Assembly: GCA_964647545.1 (NCBI GenBank)
Contig: CAZYHS010000007.1
Location: forward strand, 1 to 64,000
Direction: 5' to 3'
DNA length: 64,000 nt
Origin: CAZYHS01 sp964647545
Lineage (GTDB): Bacteria > UBA10199 > GCA-002796325 > 1-14-0-20-49-13
Part shown: piece after piece, positions 23,926 through 31,710 of the stretch
Numbering within the stretch: the first letter of the stretch is position 1
Layout of the letters: each line of letters begins with the position of its first letter
Made by a program: the position numbers and the translations under genes
Notes under the pieces: generated by a model
Databases searched by the model: none
What the model saw: the letters and a program-made list of their open reading frames with translations, nothing else
What the model was told of the DNA's origin: nothing

Positions 23926-25950
23926 ATGTTTCGTATGAGCCTCACTAAAGAACAAATAGACGCAATAGTTGCGGAAGAAGTTTCACGCTGGCAGATAATT
24001 TACGACTCGCTCGTCGAAGATGCTCACCAGACCAACGGAAACCTTCATCGCGACCGCAAGCTCGCACGCGAGCTCACAAGCGAACTTGTCACAAGCCAGA
24101 ACATTGAAGACAAAGTTCAGCTGGCAAGCGACGAGGCAGTCGCACACGGTTTGAGCAAACTTCGTCAGAAGCTCACCAAAGGTTTTGAGGGGCTTTTAAA
24201 GCAGCCCTACTTTGCACGCGTCGTCACAAAGGAAGACGACAAAAACGTCGAGTTCTTTCTGGGGACATCTAGCTTTCCAAAACATCGCATTATCGACTGG
24301 CGCAAAGCCCCGATAAGCCAACTTTATTACAACTACCAGCAGGGCGAAGAGTTCGACGAGGTCATTCAGGGCCGCGAACGAAGCGGCGTCATCGAATTGC
24401 GCCGCGGCTATAAAGGCTCCTACGCCGAACTGCAATCGATCGAAATTCCCGAGGGGATAATCCAAAAGAACGGCAGCGAGTGGGTGTTCGAGCCGACGCA
24501 GGAGAGGCTTTCGCGTTCGGCCGGTCACGACGGACACCTCCCCCCTATCCTCTCGCTCATCACGCCGGAACAGTTCGAGCTCATTTCACACTCTCCGAAG
24601 AAGCCAGTTATTATTCAGGGTATCGCCGGAAGCGGAAAGACAACCGTCGCTCTCCACAGACTTGCGTGGCTGCTGCACAAAGACAACGATTCAAACATCG
24701 CAAGCCGCTGCATGGTGATCGTTTTCAATAAAGCGCTGCAAAAATATATCGAAACGACCCTCCCCGAGCTCGGCATCGAGGGTGTAGCGATAAAAACCTA
24801 TCACCAGTGGCTCGGCTCGGTCGCAAAAGAGTTCGGTGGCGGCTTTCCTTACAACGATTTTGCCAAATCGCACGAAACGGAGATGTTCAAATCGTCGCCG
24901 ATCTGCCTTAACGAAATCTGCGAATACGTACAAAAAAATCCCGAGCGCCCGAAAGGAAGCTACGTCGAAGACCTTTTTGCCTTCTATAAATATCTGAGCA
25001 TGCAAAGCATCTTCTGGCCGAAATGGAGCGTGATTTCCGACGAGCTTCACAAGCAGGCTGCGGAAAAAAATCGCGACCAGCAGGACGACTCGGTACTGTT
25101 AAACCTTGTCTTTGCGCGCGAAGGTCACTACCCGTGCAAATCGCCGAAGGTTCTTAATAATTGCGACCACATAGTCATCGACGAGGCGCAGGATTTCGGC
25201 GTTGTCGATATCCGCGCAATGCTTGGCGCCCTCAACGAAAACAAAACAGTCACGATAGTCGGCGACATCGCGCAAAAGATCGTCACCAACCGCCACTTCG
25301 GCAGCTGGGAAGAGCTACTCACCGAGGCCGGTTTTGCCGACACAACTCCCATCAAACTCAATGTTTCACACCGCTCCACCGAAGAGATCATGCAGGTCGC
25401 TTCTCACCTGCGCCGCGATATCGACCTTACGCAAGCGGCTCAACGGACCCTCAGGCACGGCCCCGCGCCTACGATAATAACGGCCGATACTTATGAAGAA
25501 GAACCCTACGTCATCGGAAGATGGATCGAAGAACGCGTCGAGGAAAATCCAAACGCTCTTTCGGCGGTAATCTGCCGCTCGCCCAAGCAGGCCGAGAACC
25601 TCGTCGCCACGCTAAAAAAGATAGGCTACCCGTTCGTCAGATGGGGACATCGCGACAATTTTGATTTTTCACCGGGCGTCACGGTCACCAACGTTCATCA
25701 GGTAAAGGGTTTGGAATTTAGAAACGTCCTTATCGTCAACCCGACCGAGTCGCAATACAACCCTGCACGCAATGAAGACCGAAGTCTCATGTACGTGGCG
25801 GTAACGCGCGCCGAAGTAAGGCTCGATTTTGTTACAAAGGATAAACCGACATCGATGCTGCCGGAGCTCGACAGCCAGAGGATAAGACGCCGCAAGAGCG
25901 ACAAGGAAAATTTACAGGAAGATATTACAAGAGAACTTGATCAGATCTGA
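23926..25950 (+). CDS. Superfamily 1 helicase, HelD-like/UvrD-like
   Basis: A 674-residue protein. The Walker A motif GIAGSGKTTVALHRLAWLLH lies at about residue 230, and the DEAQD motif (VIDEAQDFG) at about 420. GDIAQKI follows, then the C-terminal SF1 motifs (TVTNVHQVKGLEFRNVLIVN and LMYVAVTRAE) at about 585-640. The N-terminal 200 residues are helical and fit HelD-like proteins, which clear stalled RNA polymerase, rather than classic UvrD. An alternative start is the ATG at 23935. Convergent with the next gene, and the two stop codons abut. Confidence 0.88.
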   Translation: MFRMSLTKEQIDAIVAEEVSRWQIIYDSLVEDAHQTNGNLHRDRKLARELTSELVTSQNIEDKVQLASDEAVAHGLSKLRQKLTKGFEGLLKQPYFARVVTKEDDKNVEFFLGTSSFPKHRIIDWRKAPISQLYYNYQQGEEFDEVIQGRERSGVIELRRGYKGSYAELQSIEIPEGIIQKNGSEWVFEPTQERLSRSAGHDGHLPPILSLITPEQFELISHSPKKPVIIQGIAGSGKTTVALHRLAWLLHKDNDSNIASRCMVIVFNKALQKYIETTLPELGIEGVAIKTYHQWLGSVAKEFGGGFPYNDFAKSHETEMFKSSPICLNEICEYVQKNPERPKGSYVEDLFAFYKYLSMQSIFWPKWSVISDELHKQAAEKNRDQQDDSVLLNLVFAREGHYPCKSPKVLNNCDHIVIDEAQDFGVVDIRAMLGALNENKTVTIVGDIAQKIVTNRHFGSWEELLTEAGFADTTPIKLNVSHRSTEEIMQVASHLRRDIDLTQAAQRTLRHGPAPTIITADTYEEEPYVIGRWIEERVEENPNALSAVICRSPKQAENLVATLKKIGYPFVRWGHRDNFDFSPGVTVTNVHQVKGLEFRNVLIVNPTESQYNPARNEDRSLMYVAVTRAEVRLDFVTKDKPTSMLPELDSQRIRRRKSDKENLQEDITRELDQI

Positions 25951-26361
25951 TCACTCGCAAATGACCTTATAATTGTCCACGAACAGACCGCCCATATTCA
26001 CGGAAGAACATGTGACCCGCATGTAAGCCGGTATGGTCCGTTCGATAACGTTTAGTTCGCGGGCGCACTCGCCTGCCATATATCTATTAACGTTAGAATC
26101 CCAGCTGTCGAAAGCAGCCCCTACCTTGCAGCCGTCGATGAGGCCCTCCTCAATATAATAATCAACCTTTGGTGAGCTGAAATTGCATGAGCATCCCGAA
26201 GAGCTCCCTTCGTATGCATCTAAAATATGAAACGGCATCCCCGGATTAACTTGCTCAAGCGCCTGTTGACATTTACGCGCCTCAGACAGATCAGGGCCAA
26301 AATGCATGAAACCGTAGTCTTGATTGTATGTACACTCTTTCGGAATATTGAAATCGGGCAT
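25951..26361 (-). CDS. Cys-rich hypothetical protein
   Basis: From ATG 26361, with GGAGGT before it, the product has 136 residues. It has no signal peptide or membrane segment. Ten or so Cys are spread through it, including GCSCNF and CSS. I do not recognise the fold. A 42-base longer frame upstream is less likely. Its stop directly abuts that of the helicase (25950/25951, TGATCA). The role is unknown, and the Cys spacing could bind metal. Confidence 0.65.
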   Translation of the reverse strand: MPDFNIPKECTYNQDYGFMHFGPDLSEARKCQQALEQVNPGMPFHILDAYEGSSSGCSCNFSSPKVDYYIEEGLIDGCKVGAAFDSWDSNVNRYMAGECARELNVIERTIPAYMRVTCSSVNMGGLFVDNYKVICE

Positions 26362-26574
26362 ATCAAACCTCCATAAACTTTTTGACACCGTAAAACGTAT
26401 CACAACTTTTATCGGCGGTGGCCGTTAAATGTTGCTAATATTATTCGACAATATAGCCGTAAAAATACCATTATTTTACGATATCTTATAAGTATTAGCT
26501 AAAAAACACATTAAGTGTGCTAGGCGCGCTATCACATGTTGCCATCGACTGAGCTTTATTGTAGGGGGCCTAAC

Positions 26575-27153
26575 ATGCCCAGAAAAAGAGAACTGCAACT
26601 ACTTAGCCCCGCACTCATAGTTATCGACATGCAGCGATATTTTCTAGACCCAAGATGCGACGCTTTCCTCAAAGGAGGCCCAAGCATCATAAAGGCAGTG
26701 CTGGATCTTATTTCTGCTTTCAGAAAGAGCAACCGGCCGGTTTTTTACACGCGGCACGCTTGCCGGAAGAAAGAGGACTGCGGCGTTATGAGCAGCTGGT
26801 GGCGCGACAAGCTCCCGCGCGACGGAGATTTTCAGTCGGAACTTATTTCGCAACTCAAGCCGTCGGCAGACGAAGTCGTTATCACAAAGAAAAAATACAG
26901 CGCCTTTGAAGGGACCCGACTTAAAAAACTTCTTCTCAAAGAAAAAATAAGAGAGGTCGTTATCTGCGGGGTCATGACCCATCTCTGCGTTGAGACGACC
27001 GCGCGACACGCCTTCCTGCTCGACTTTCAGCCGGTGGTAATTTCGGACGCTTGCGCAAGCGAAAACAAAAAATATCATAACGCTTCGCTGCTCAATTTAG
27101 GGCACGGGTTCGCGCACATAATAACGGCAAAAGAACTGATAAAAAAACTATGA
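26575..27153 (+). CDS. Isochorismatase-like cysteine hydrolase
   Basis: From ATG 26575, with AGGGGG upstream, the product has 192 residues. The frame extends to 26536 but the extension lacks a good site. The catalytic triad of the family is visible: Asp in VIDMQ, Lys in ITKKKYSAF, and Cys in GVMTHLCVETTAR. The second motif is RH-like (YTRHAC). Such enzymes cleave amide or ether bonds (nicotinamidase, isochorismatase). Here it is the first gene of a coupled operon with a flavoprotein and a radical SAM protein, whose start overlaps its end by 4 bases. Confidence 0.87.
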   Translation: MPRKRELQLLSPALIVIDMQRYFLDPRCDAFLKGGPSIIKAVLDLISAFRKSNRPVFYTRHACRKKEDCGVMSSWWRDKLPRDGDFQSELISQLKPSADEVVITKKKYSAFEGTRLKKLLLKEKIREVVICGVMTHLCVETTARHAFLLDFQPVVISDACASENKKYHNASLLNLGHGFAHIITAKELIKKL

Positions 27154-27965
27154 ACTACGACTTAATCTCAATCGGCGGCGGGCCGGCCGGCGTTGCAGCG
27201 GCGATACAGGCAAAGAGGCTCGGCCTTAGCTGTGCTATAATCGAAAAGAATGCAATCGGCGGACAAGTGAGAAGTGCGAGACTTATCGAAAATTATCTAG
27301 GCTTCCCAGACGGAGTTTCGGGTCGTACACTGTCCGAACTCTTTGTAAAGCAGCTATCGTACTGGGAGGTGCCGACAATTTTTTCGGAGGTCACCGACAT
27401 CACCTATGCAAACAACGGATTTTTTGTTCGCACCAAAGATAAAGAATTACGCGCCGCTCAAGTGGTCGTAGCTCTCGGCCTCTCTCCCGCAAGGCTCGGT
27501 CTCCCCGACGAATATCTTTACGCCTCTCCCGACTGGGTTGAGCACGAAGGCAAACGTGTTTTACTGGTAGGCGGCGGCGACGCGGCTTTTGATCTGGCGT
27601 GCCAATATGCCATCAAAGCGGCGAGCGTAACTATACTTATGAGATCGTCGCGCCCGAAAGCTCTTAAGCGGCTCATCGACGCTGCCCTTGAAAAAGGAGT
27701 TAAAATTGTCGCGGAACAGCCGATTGAAACCATTCCTCACGACTTGCTTATTAGCTGCATCGGAAAAGAACAGCGACACCCTCTTCTTGACAGACTCACC
27801 GAAAGGTTCGGCCGGTTCGAGCTAAAGACCGGCGAATGTCAGTCCCTCCCCGGCCTTTTTCTTGCCGGAGATCTGTGCCATCCCGATGAAAAATATGTCG
27901 CGATAGCCGCCGCCGAAGGTATTCATTGCGCCGAAATGGCATGGAGAAACATAAATGGAAATTAA
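27150..27965 (+). CDS. Thioredoxin-reductase-like flavoprotein lacking the CxxC
   Basis: A 271-residue protein. Two dinucleotide-binding motifs are clear, GGGPAGVAAAIQA (FAD, about 9-21) and VLLVGGGDAAFDLA (NAD(P)H, about 135-150). The final FAD motif is LFLAGDLCHPDEKYVAIAAAEG. The usual CxxC between the two (as in CATCDG) is absent, the region reading LYASPDWVEHEG. It is also shorter than true TrxR (about 320 residues). It is therefore more like a ferredoxin/flavodoxin-NADP reductase or a reductase for the radical SAM protein next to it. Its ATG overlaps the previous stop. Confidence 0.87.
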   Translation: MNYDLISIGGGPAGVAAAIQAKRLGLSCAIIEKNAIGGQVRSARLIENYLGFPDGVSGRTLSELFVKQLSYWEVPTIFSEVTDITYANNGFFVRTKDKELRAAQVVVALGLSPARLGLPDEYLYASPDWVEHEGKRVLLVGGGDAAFDLACQYAIKAASVTILMRSSRPKALKRLIDAALEKGVKIVAEQPIETIPHDLLISCIGKEQRHPLLDRLTERFGRFELKTGECQSLPGLFLAGDLCHPDEKYVAIAAAEGIHCAEMAWRNINGN

Positions 27966-28881
27966 ATTGAGAACAGGCGACGCCTCCATCGCCGAGGTTT
28001 TTGTGATAAAATTCAGAGACGACGAACGTTTTCTGGCCGAATGCGTTCGCGCACTTAACCCCGACGTTCCGCCCGAGAAGAAACAGGTCTTGATTTTATC
28101 GACCCAGTTCGGCTGCCCCGTAGCATGCAGCATGTGCGATGCTGGCGGAAACTACGCAGGCGACCTTACTGCCGATGAGATCTTTTCTCAAATCGATCTG
28201 CTCGTCGCGGAGAACGGATTCGACTCCGCAAAAAATTGTGAAAAATTCAAAGTGCAATTTGCAAGGATGGGAGAACCGGCCTTAAACATGGCCGTTCTTG
28301 AAGTCCTGCGAAAGCTCCCCGAACGCTATCCGTTCAAAGGGCTTATGCCTTGCCTTGCGACGACCGCCCCATCCTCCGCCGAAGCGTTTTTTGAAGAGCT
28401 TCTTGATATCAAACGATTGTCCTATTCGAACAAAACTTTTCAGCTGCAGCTCTCGGTCAACTCAACAAGCGAAGAGGAGCGCGACAGGCTGATGCCGGTC
28501 AAGAAGTGGAGCCTTGAAGAACTGGCCGGATACGGCACAAAATTTTATCGCGACGGCGACAGAAAGATCTCCCTTAATTTTGCTCTTATGGAAGGAGTTA
28601 CGCTGGATGCCTCCCGCATAAAAAGTATCTTCGACCCGAGAGCTTTTTGCATAAAAGCGACCCCGTTGAATCCAAACTACAGCGTCGCGGCAAGCGGGCA
28701 TAAAGACGCGTTCGGTTCGTTTACGGGCAAAAATTTTGTCGAAGAACTTTCTGATTCCGGTTTCGAGGTCATTTTGAGCGTCGGAGATCTAAGGGAAAAC
28801 AAAATAGGCTCTAACTGCGGACAGGCCGTTCGATTTCTAAAACTTGACACAGGGGCTCAAAACTACACCTCCTTGTCTTAA
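27955..28881 (+). CDS. RlmN/Cfr-like radical SAM protein
   Basis: A 308-residue protein starting within the flavoprotein gene (11-base overlap). The CxxxCxxC cluster is in QFGCPVACSMCDAG (about 58-71). MGEPALN matches the RlmN SAM motif. The C-terminal GSNCGQAVRFLK keeps the Cys whose methylated form is used by RlmN. The RlmN Cys that lies seven residues before the first cluster Cys (the partner of that methyl-Cys) is Ile here, and the N-terminal helical domain of RlmN is missing. It is therefore probably not a standard 23S rRNA methylase. The neighbouring reductase could supply electrons. Confidence 0.82.
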   Translation: MEIKLRTGDASIAEVFVIKFRDDERFLAECVRALNPDVPPEKKQVLILSTQFGCPVACSMCDAGGNYAGDLTADEIFSQIDLLVAENGFDSAKNCEKFKVQFARMGEPALNMAVLEVLRKLPERYPFKGLMPCLATTAPSSAEAFFEELLDIKRLSYSNKTFQLQLSVNSTSEEERDRLMPVKKWSLEELAGYGTKFYRDGDRKISLNFALMEGVTLDASRIKSIFDPRAFCIKATPLNPNYSVAASGHKDAFGSFTGKNFVEELSDSGFEVILSVGDLRENKIGSNCGQAVRFLKLDTGAQNYTSLS

Positions 28882-29530
28882 AAAACGAAATGGTCTCGCG
28901 CAACGCACGCAGCGAAAATTCGCCCGTGCGCCAGCGGCAATCGAAACGCAATTTTTCGCCCGTAAAATCGACAAATTCCCACGGATGCATCATCAACACC
29001 ACAGGCGCCCTCATACGTTTTAAAAATAATTCCCTTAGAATTTTAGGAGATCGAATCACAAGCGATGTGGTCGATACAGGAACACGCAGAATGCCGCCGT
29101 CGTTTCTTATTTTAAGACCGGCGCGCTTATGACGCCCCTCGGTTGAATCGATAAGATAGCCGTTCATTTTCAAAAGCAACAAAAACTTTTTGGGGAATTG
29201 CAGGTTCGGCCCCCTGAAAGATACCACGGGATAGAATTTTCGCAGCGTTTCGGTCGCTTTTAGCAGTTCGTTTTCGGCTTCTTTAAAGCTCATCCTGTCG
29301 AATCGGGCATGAGTATCTCCGTGACAGCCAATTTCGTGCCCTGCTCCGGCTATATTTTTTACGGCCTCCGGAAACTTTCTTGCGACATCTCCGGTGACAA
29401 AAAAGGTCGCTTTCACTCCGGCGGCGTCAAGAAGTTCGAGCAACTTCGGAAGTCCCTCCTCTATGCCTCTGTAGGAATTGCGAAACGGCGGGCAGTCGTG
29501 CTCGACATCTATGGTCAGACAAGCTTGCAT
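28811..29530 (-). CDS. Polysaccharide deacetylase family (NodB-like) enzyme
   Basis: A 239-residue protein. Conserved motifs: TIDVEHD (Asp pair), the TFFVTGDVARKFP segment, HEIGCHGDTHARFD (the His-x3-His metal site), and a C-terminal MMHPWEFVDFTG. It removes acyl groups from sugars of a cell-surface glycan or lipid. It is probably cytoplasmic or periplasmic (no signal peptide seen). Its 3' end overlaps the convergent radical SAM gene by 71 bases. It precedes the lipid-export locus on the same strand. Confidence 0.88.
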   Translation of the reverse strand: MQACLTIDVEHDCPPFRNSYRGIEEGLPKLLELLDAAGVKATFFVTGDVARKFPEAVKNIAGAGHEIGCHGDTHARFDRMSFKEAENELLKATETLRKFYPVVSFRGPNLQFPKKFLLLLKMNGYLIDSTEGRHKRAGLKIRNDGGILRVPVSTTSLVIRSPKILRELFLKRMRAPVVLMMHPWEFVDFTGEKLRFDCRWRTGEFSLRALRETISFFKTRRCSFEPLCQVLEIERPVRS

Positions 29531-29578
29531 TGTTTTGTTGTCCTGAAAAAATTGTTATGTTAGGAGCTCGCGGAACCT

Positions 29579-29728
29579 ATGAAAAACGGCCACAAAATAT
29601 TGAGAGTTCTGGCTTTGCTCCCTTACGTACTGACGCGGCTCTTTTATTATTTTTACGCCGTCTATCTCTTCTTTATCGACAACCGGCTTCATCGCGGACC
29701 TTTGCGCCGAAAAGTCTCCACGGATTAA
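29579..29728 (+). CDS. Candidate 49-residue hydrophobic small protein
   Basis: An ATG at 29579 opens a 49-residue frame: a basic start (MKNGHKILRV), a hydrophobic and aromatic stretch with two Arg (LALLPYVLTRLFYYFYAVYLFF), then a basic tail (DNRLHRGPLRRKV). A TAGGAG lies about 14-18 bases upstream, which is far. The 3' end overlaps the end of the minus-strand gene at 29673. It looks like a single-helix membrane protein but may be a chance frame. It is too short for many gene finders. Confidence 0.3.
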   Translation: MKNGHKILRVLALLPYVLTRLFYYFYAVYLFFIDNRLHRGPLRRKVSTD

Positions 29729-30620
29729 CGTGCTCTTCAAGCAGTATCAGGGCCCCCACAAGGGTCACCGGTATCACCTGCACAAGGTGATAGGCCGCAC
29801 CGACCAACAGACCGACATTTTTATCGATCCCCAAAAAAGTATAAGATAGAACGCACGCCAGTTCGAACGTTCCGACGTGGGCCGGCGCGCTCGGCACGAC
29901 AACGGCAAGATTGACCGCGACAAGCACCAGCAACGTCCCCCAAAAAGGGAGCTCCACGCCAAACGCAAGCTGCGTCATGTAGATCATCGAAAGCTGCAAT
30001 AGCCACGACACCATCGAAGCGAGAGAACCATAGATAAAAACCCTGCCGTCATGCAAAGGTTCGATTCCGTCCTGAAGTCTGGCAAAAAGACTATGCGTGA
30101 TGCTTGAGCGCGAATAGACAAGCGCGATTGTATAAGCCACGACGATCGCAAGAAGCGTAATGGTAAGACCGTAGATCATCCATCTGGGTACGCCTCCGAA
30201 GACAACCAGCAGCGCTGCAACGATGACAAAGGTCAGCCCCTCTAAAATCTTGTCGGCGATCAGCCCGCCTGTGGTTGTGGCCGCACTCAGCTCGGTCTTC
30301 TGGTGAAGCATCTGAATTCGTACAGCCTCTCCAAGCCTTGCGGGGAGGACGTTGTTGGCCATAAAACCGACCATGAGAATTTTTGTTATCTTATAAAGTC
30401 CGATATTGCTTAGCGGCTTCACAAGCATCTGCCAGCGAAAGGCCTTGGCGATAACAACAAAAAAATTGAGCGCCAAAACCGGCAATATCCATCTAAGATC
30501 GACAGACTTAAGGGCGCTTTTCAGCTCCGAGCTGTTGGCCATTTTAAAGACGCAAACAATCGCCACCAGTCCAACGACTATTCCCGAAAACTTAATCAGC
30601 CTGTTATAAAAGCTCTTCAT
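29673..30620 (-). CDS. LPG-synthase-type (UPF0104) integral membrane protein
   Basis: A 315-residue protein with about eight transmembrane segments and the fold of lysylphosphatidylglycerol synthase flippase domains (PF03706). The motifs RWQMLVKPL, RLGEAVRIQML and VPSAPAHVGTFE are typical. In many bacteria such proteins act with glycosyltransferases as lipid flippase-like or transfer partners. It overlaps the GT4 glycosyltransferase gene by 17 bases. Its lipid substrate is unknown. Confidence 0.85.
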   Translation of the reverse strand: MKSFYNRLIKFSGIVVGLVAIVCVFKMANSSELKSALKSVDLRWILPVLALNFFVVIAKAFRWQMLVKPLSNIGLYKITKILMVGFMANNVLPARLGEAVRIQMLHQKTELSAATTTGGLIADKILEGLTFVIVAALLVVFGGVPRWMIYGLTITLLAIVVAYTIALVYSRSSITHSLFARLQDGIEPLHDGRVFIYGSLASMVSWLLQLSMIYMTQLAFGVELPFWGTLLVLVAVNLAVVVPSAPAHVGTFELACVLSYTFLGIDKNVGLLVGAAYHLVQVIPVTLVGALILLEEHVNPWRLFGAKVRDEAGCR

Positions 30621-31710
30621 AATAATTGACGACCTGTTGAGTTACCCTGCTCCATGAAAACTCCTCGGCTCGCACTCTGGCTTTAAGCCCTATGGTCTCG
30701 CGCAGCGTTCTTGAATCGAGCAACGTCATCAATGCATCGGCGAGATTATCGGATTCGGGAGCGCCGCAAAGCACCCCTTCGTCGGGCTCCTTAATTATCT
30801 GGCGATAGGCCGGCATTGTGAATGCGACCACCGGTTTTCCCGCCGCCATACCTTCAAGAACCGTAATGCCGAACGAAGCGCGGGTCGTCGGAAAACAAAA
30901 GATATCGGCCGTTGCGTAATAGTTCGGGCGCGATCCGAGTATCTCGCCTATAAAATGAACGTCTGACTTCATCTCGGGCGGCACCATCGATTCGAAATAG
31001 GATTTAAGGGGCCCGCCGCCGCCAATGATCAGCCTGCAATCGTTGCGTTTGCTACGAACTTTTACGAACGATTCAATCAGAATGTCGAGCCCATTGCGCG
31101 GCTCGAGCCGGCTCAATGAAAAAATATTCAGCTTGCCGTCGTTGAACTTATGAACTTTCTCGCACGCCGGATGAAATTTCGCCGTGTCAATGCCATTGGG
31201 AATCACGCGATATTCGCCGTGAAAATAGCGCGCCATACTTTCGATACAAAGTTTAGAGACCGCAATGCGTCCGTCGAGGGCCTCAAAATATGAGCGCATG
31301 AACTTGTTAAGAACGCTTAGCTCCCCGCTAACGTCGAACTGAGTATGAAAAGTCCCGACGGTAACCGTATTGGAATGCCTCTGAAAAAGGAGCGGCAGCG
31401 TAGGCACCATCGGCGAATGGACATGAACGACATCGAACTTTTCCGTTTTTAAAAGGTCGTTTATCTTTTTTGCAAGATTAAGCCCGACAGTTACTCTGGC
31501 GATGGAGCCGTTAGAATAGACCGGCATGCTGCGGCCGATCTTTATGACTTCAACCGGCTGGTCGGCCATTGTCATATCTTTACCTGCGTTGGACGTGATG
31601 ATGACGGGCTCGTGCCCCATTTTGTGGGCCTCAAGGGCAAAATGATGTACATGCTCGGTAATTCCCCCGAGCGATGGATAATAATATTCTGTTACGATCG
31701 CAATTTTCAT
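30604..31710 (-). CDS. GT4-family glycosyltransferase
   Basis: A 368-residue protein with both halves of the GT-B fold. It opens MKIAIVTEYYYPSLGGITEHVHHFA, the classic GT4 Gly-rich loop. The C-terminal half has DIFCFPTTRASFGITVLEGMAAGKPVVA, with the E-x7-E nucleotide-sugar motif. It is likely to add mannose or another sugar to a lipid (PimB-like). The 4-base overlap with the Wzi-like gene and 17-base overlap with the flippase-like gene show one operon. Confidence 0.92.
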   Translation of the reverse strand: MKIAIVTEYYYPSLGGITEHVHHFALEAHKMGHEPVIITSNAGKDMTMADQPVEVIKIGRSMPVYSNGSIARVTVGLNLAKKINDLLKTEKFDVVHVHSPMVPTLPLLFQRHSNTVTVGTFHTQFDVSGELSVLNKFMRSYFEALDGRIAVSKLCIESMARYFHGEYRVIPNGIDTAKFHPACEKVHKFNDGKLNIFSLSRLEPRNGLDILIESFVKVRSKRNDCRLIIGGGGPLKSYFESMVPPEMKSDVHFIGEILGSRPNYYATADIFCFPTTRASFGITVLEGMAAGKPVVAFTMPAYRQIIKEPDEGVLCGAPESDNLADALMTLLDSRTLRETIGLKARVRAEEFSWSRVTQQVVNYYEELL

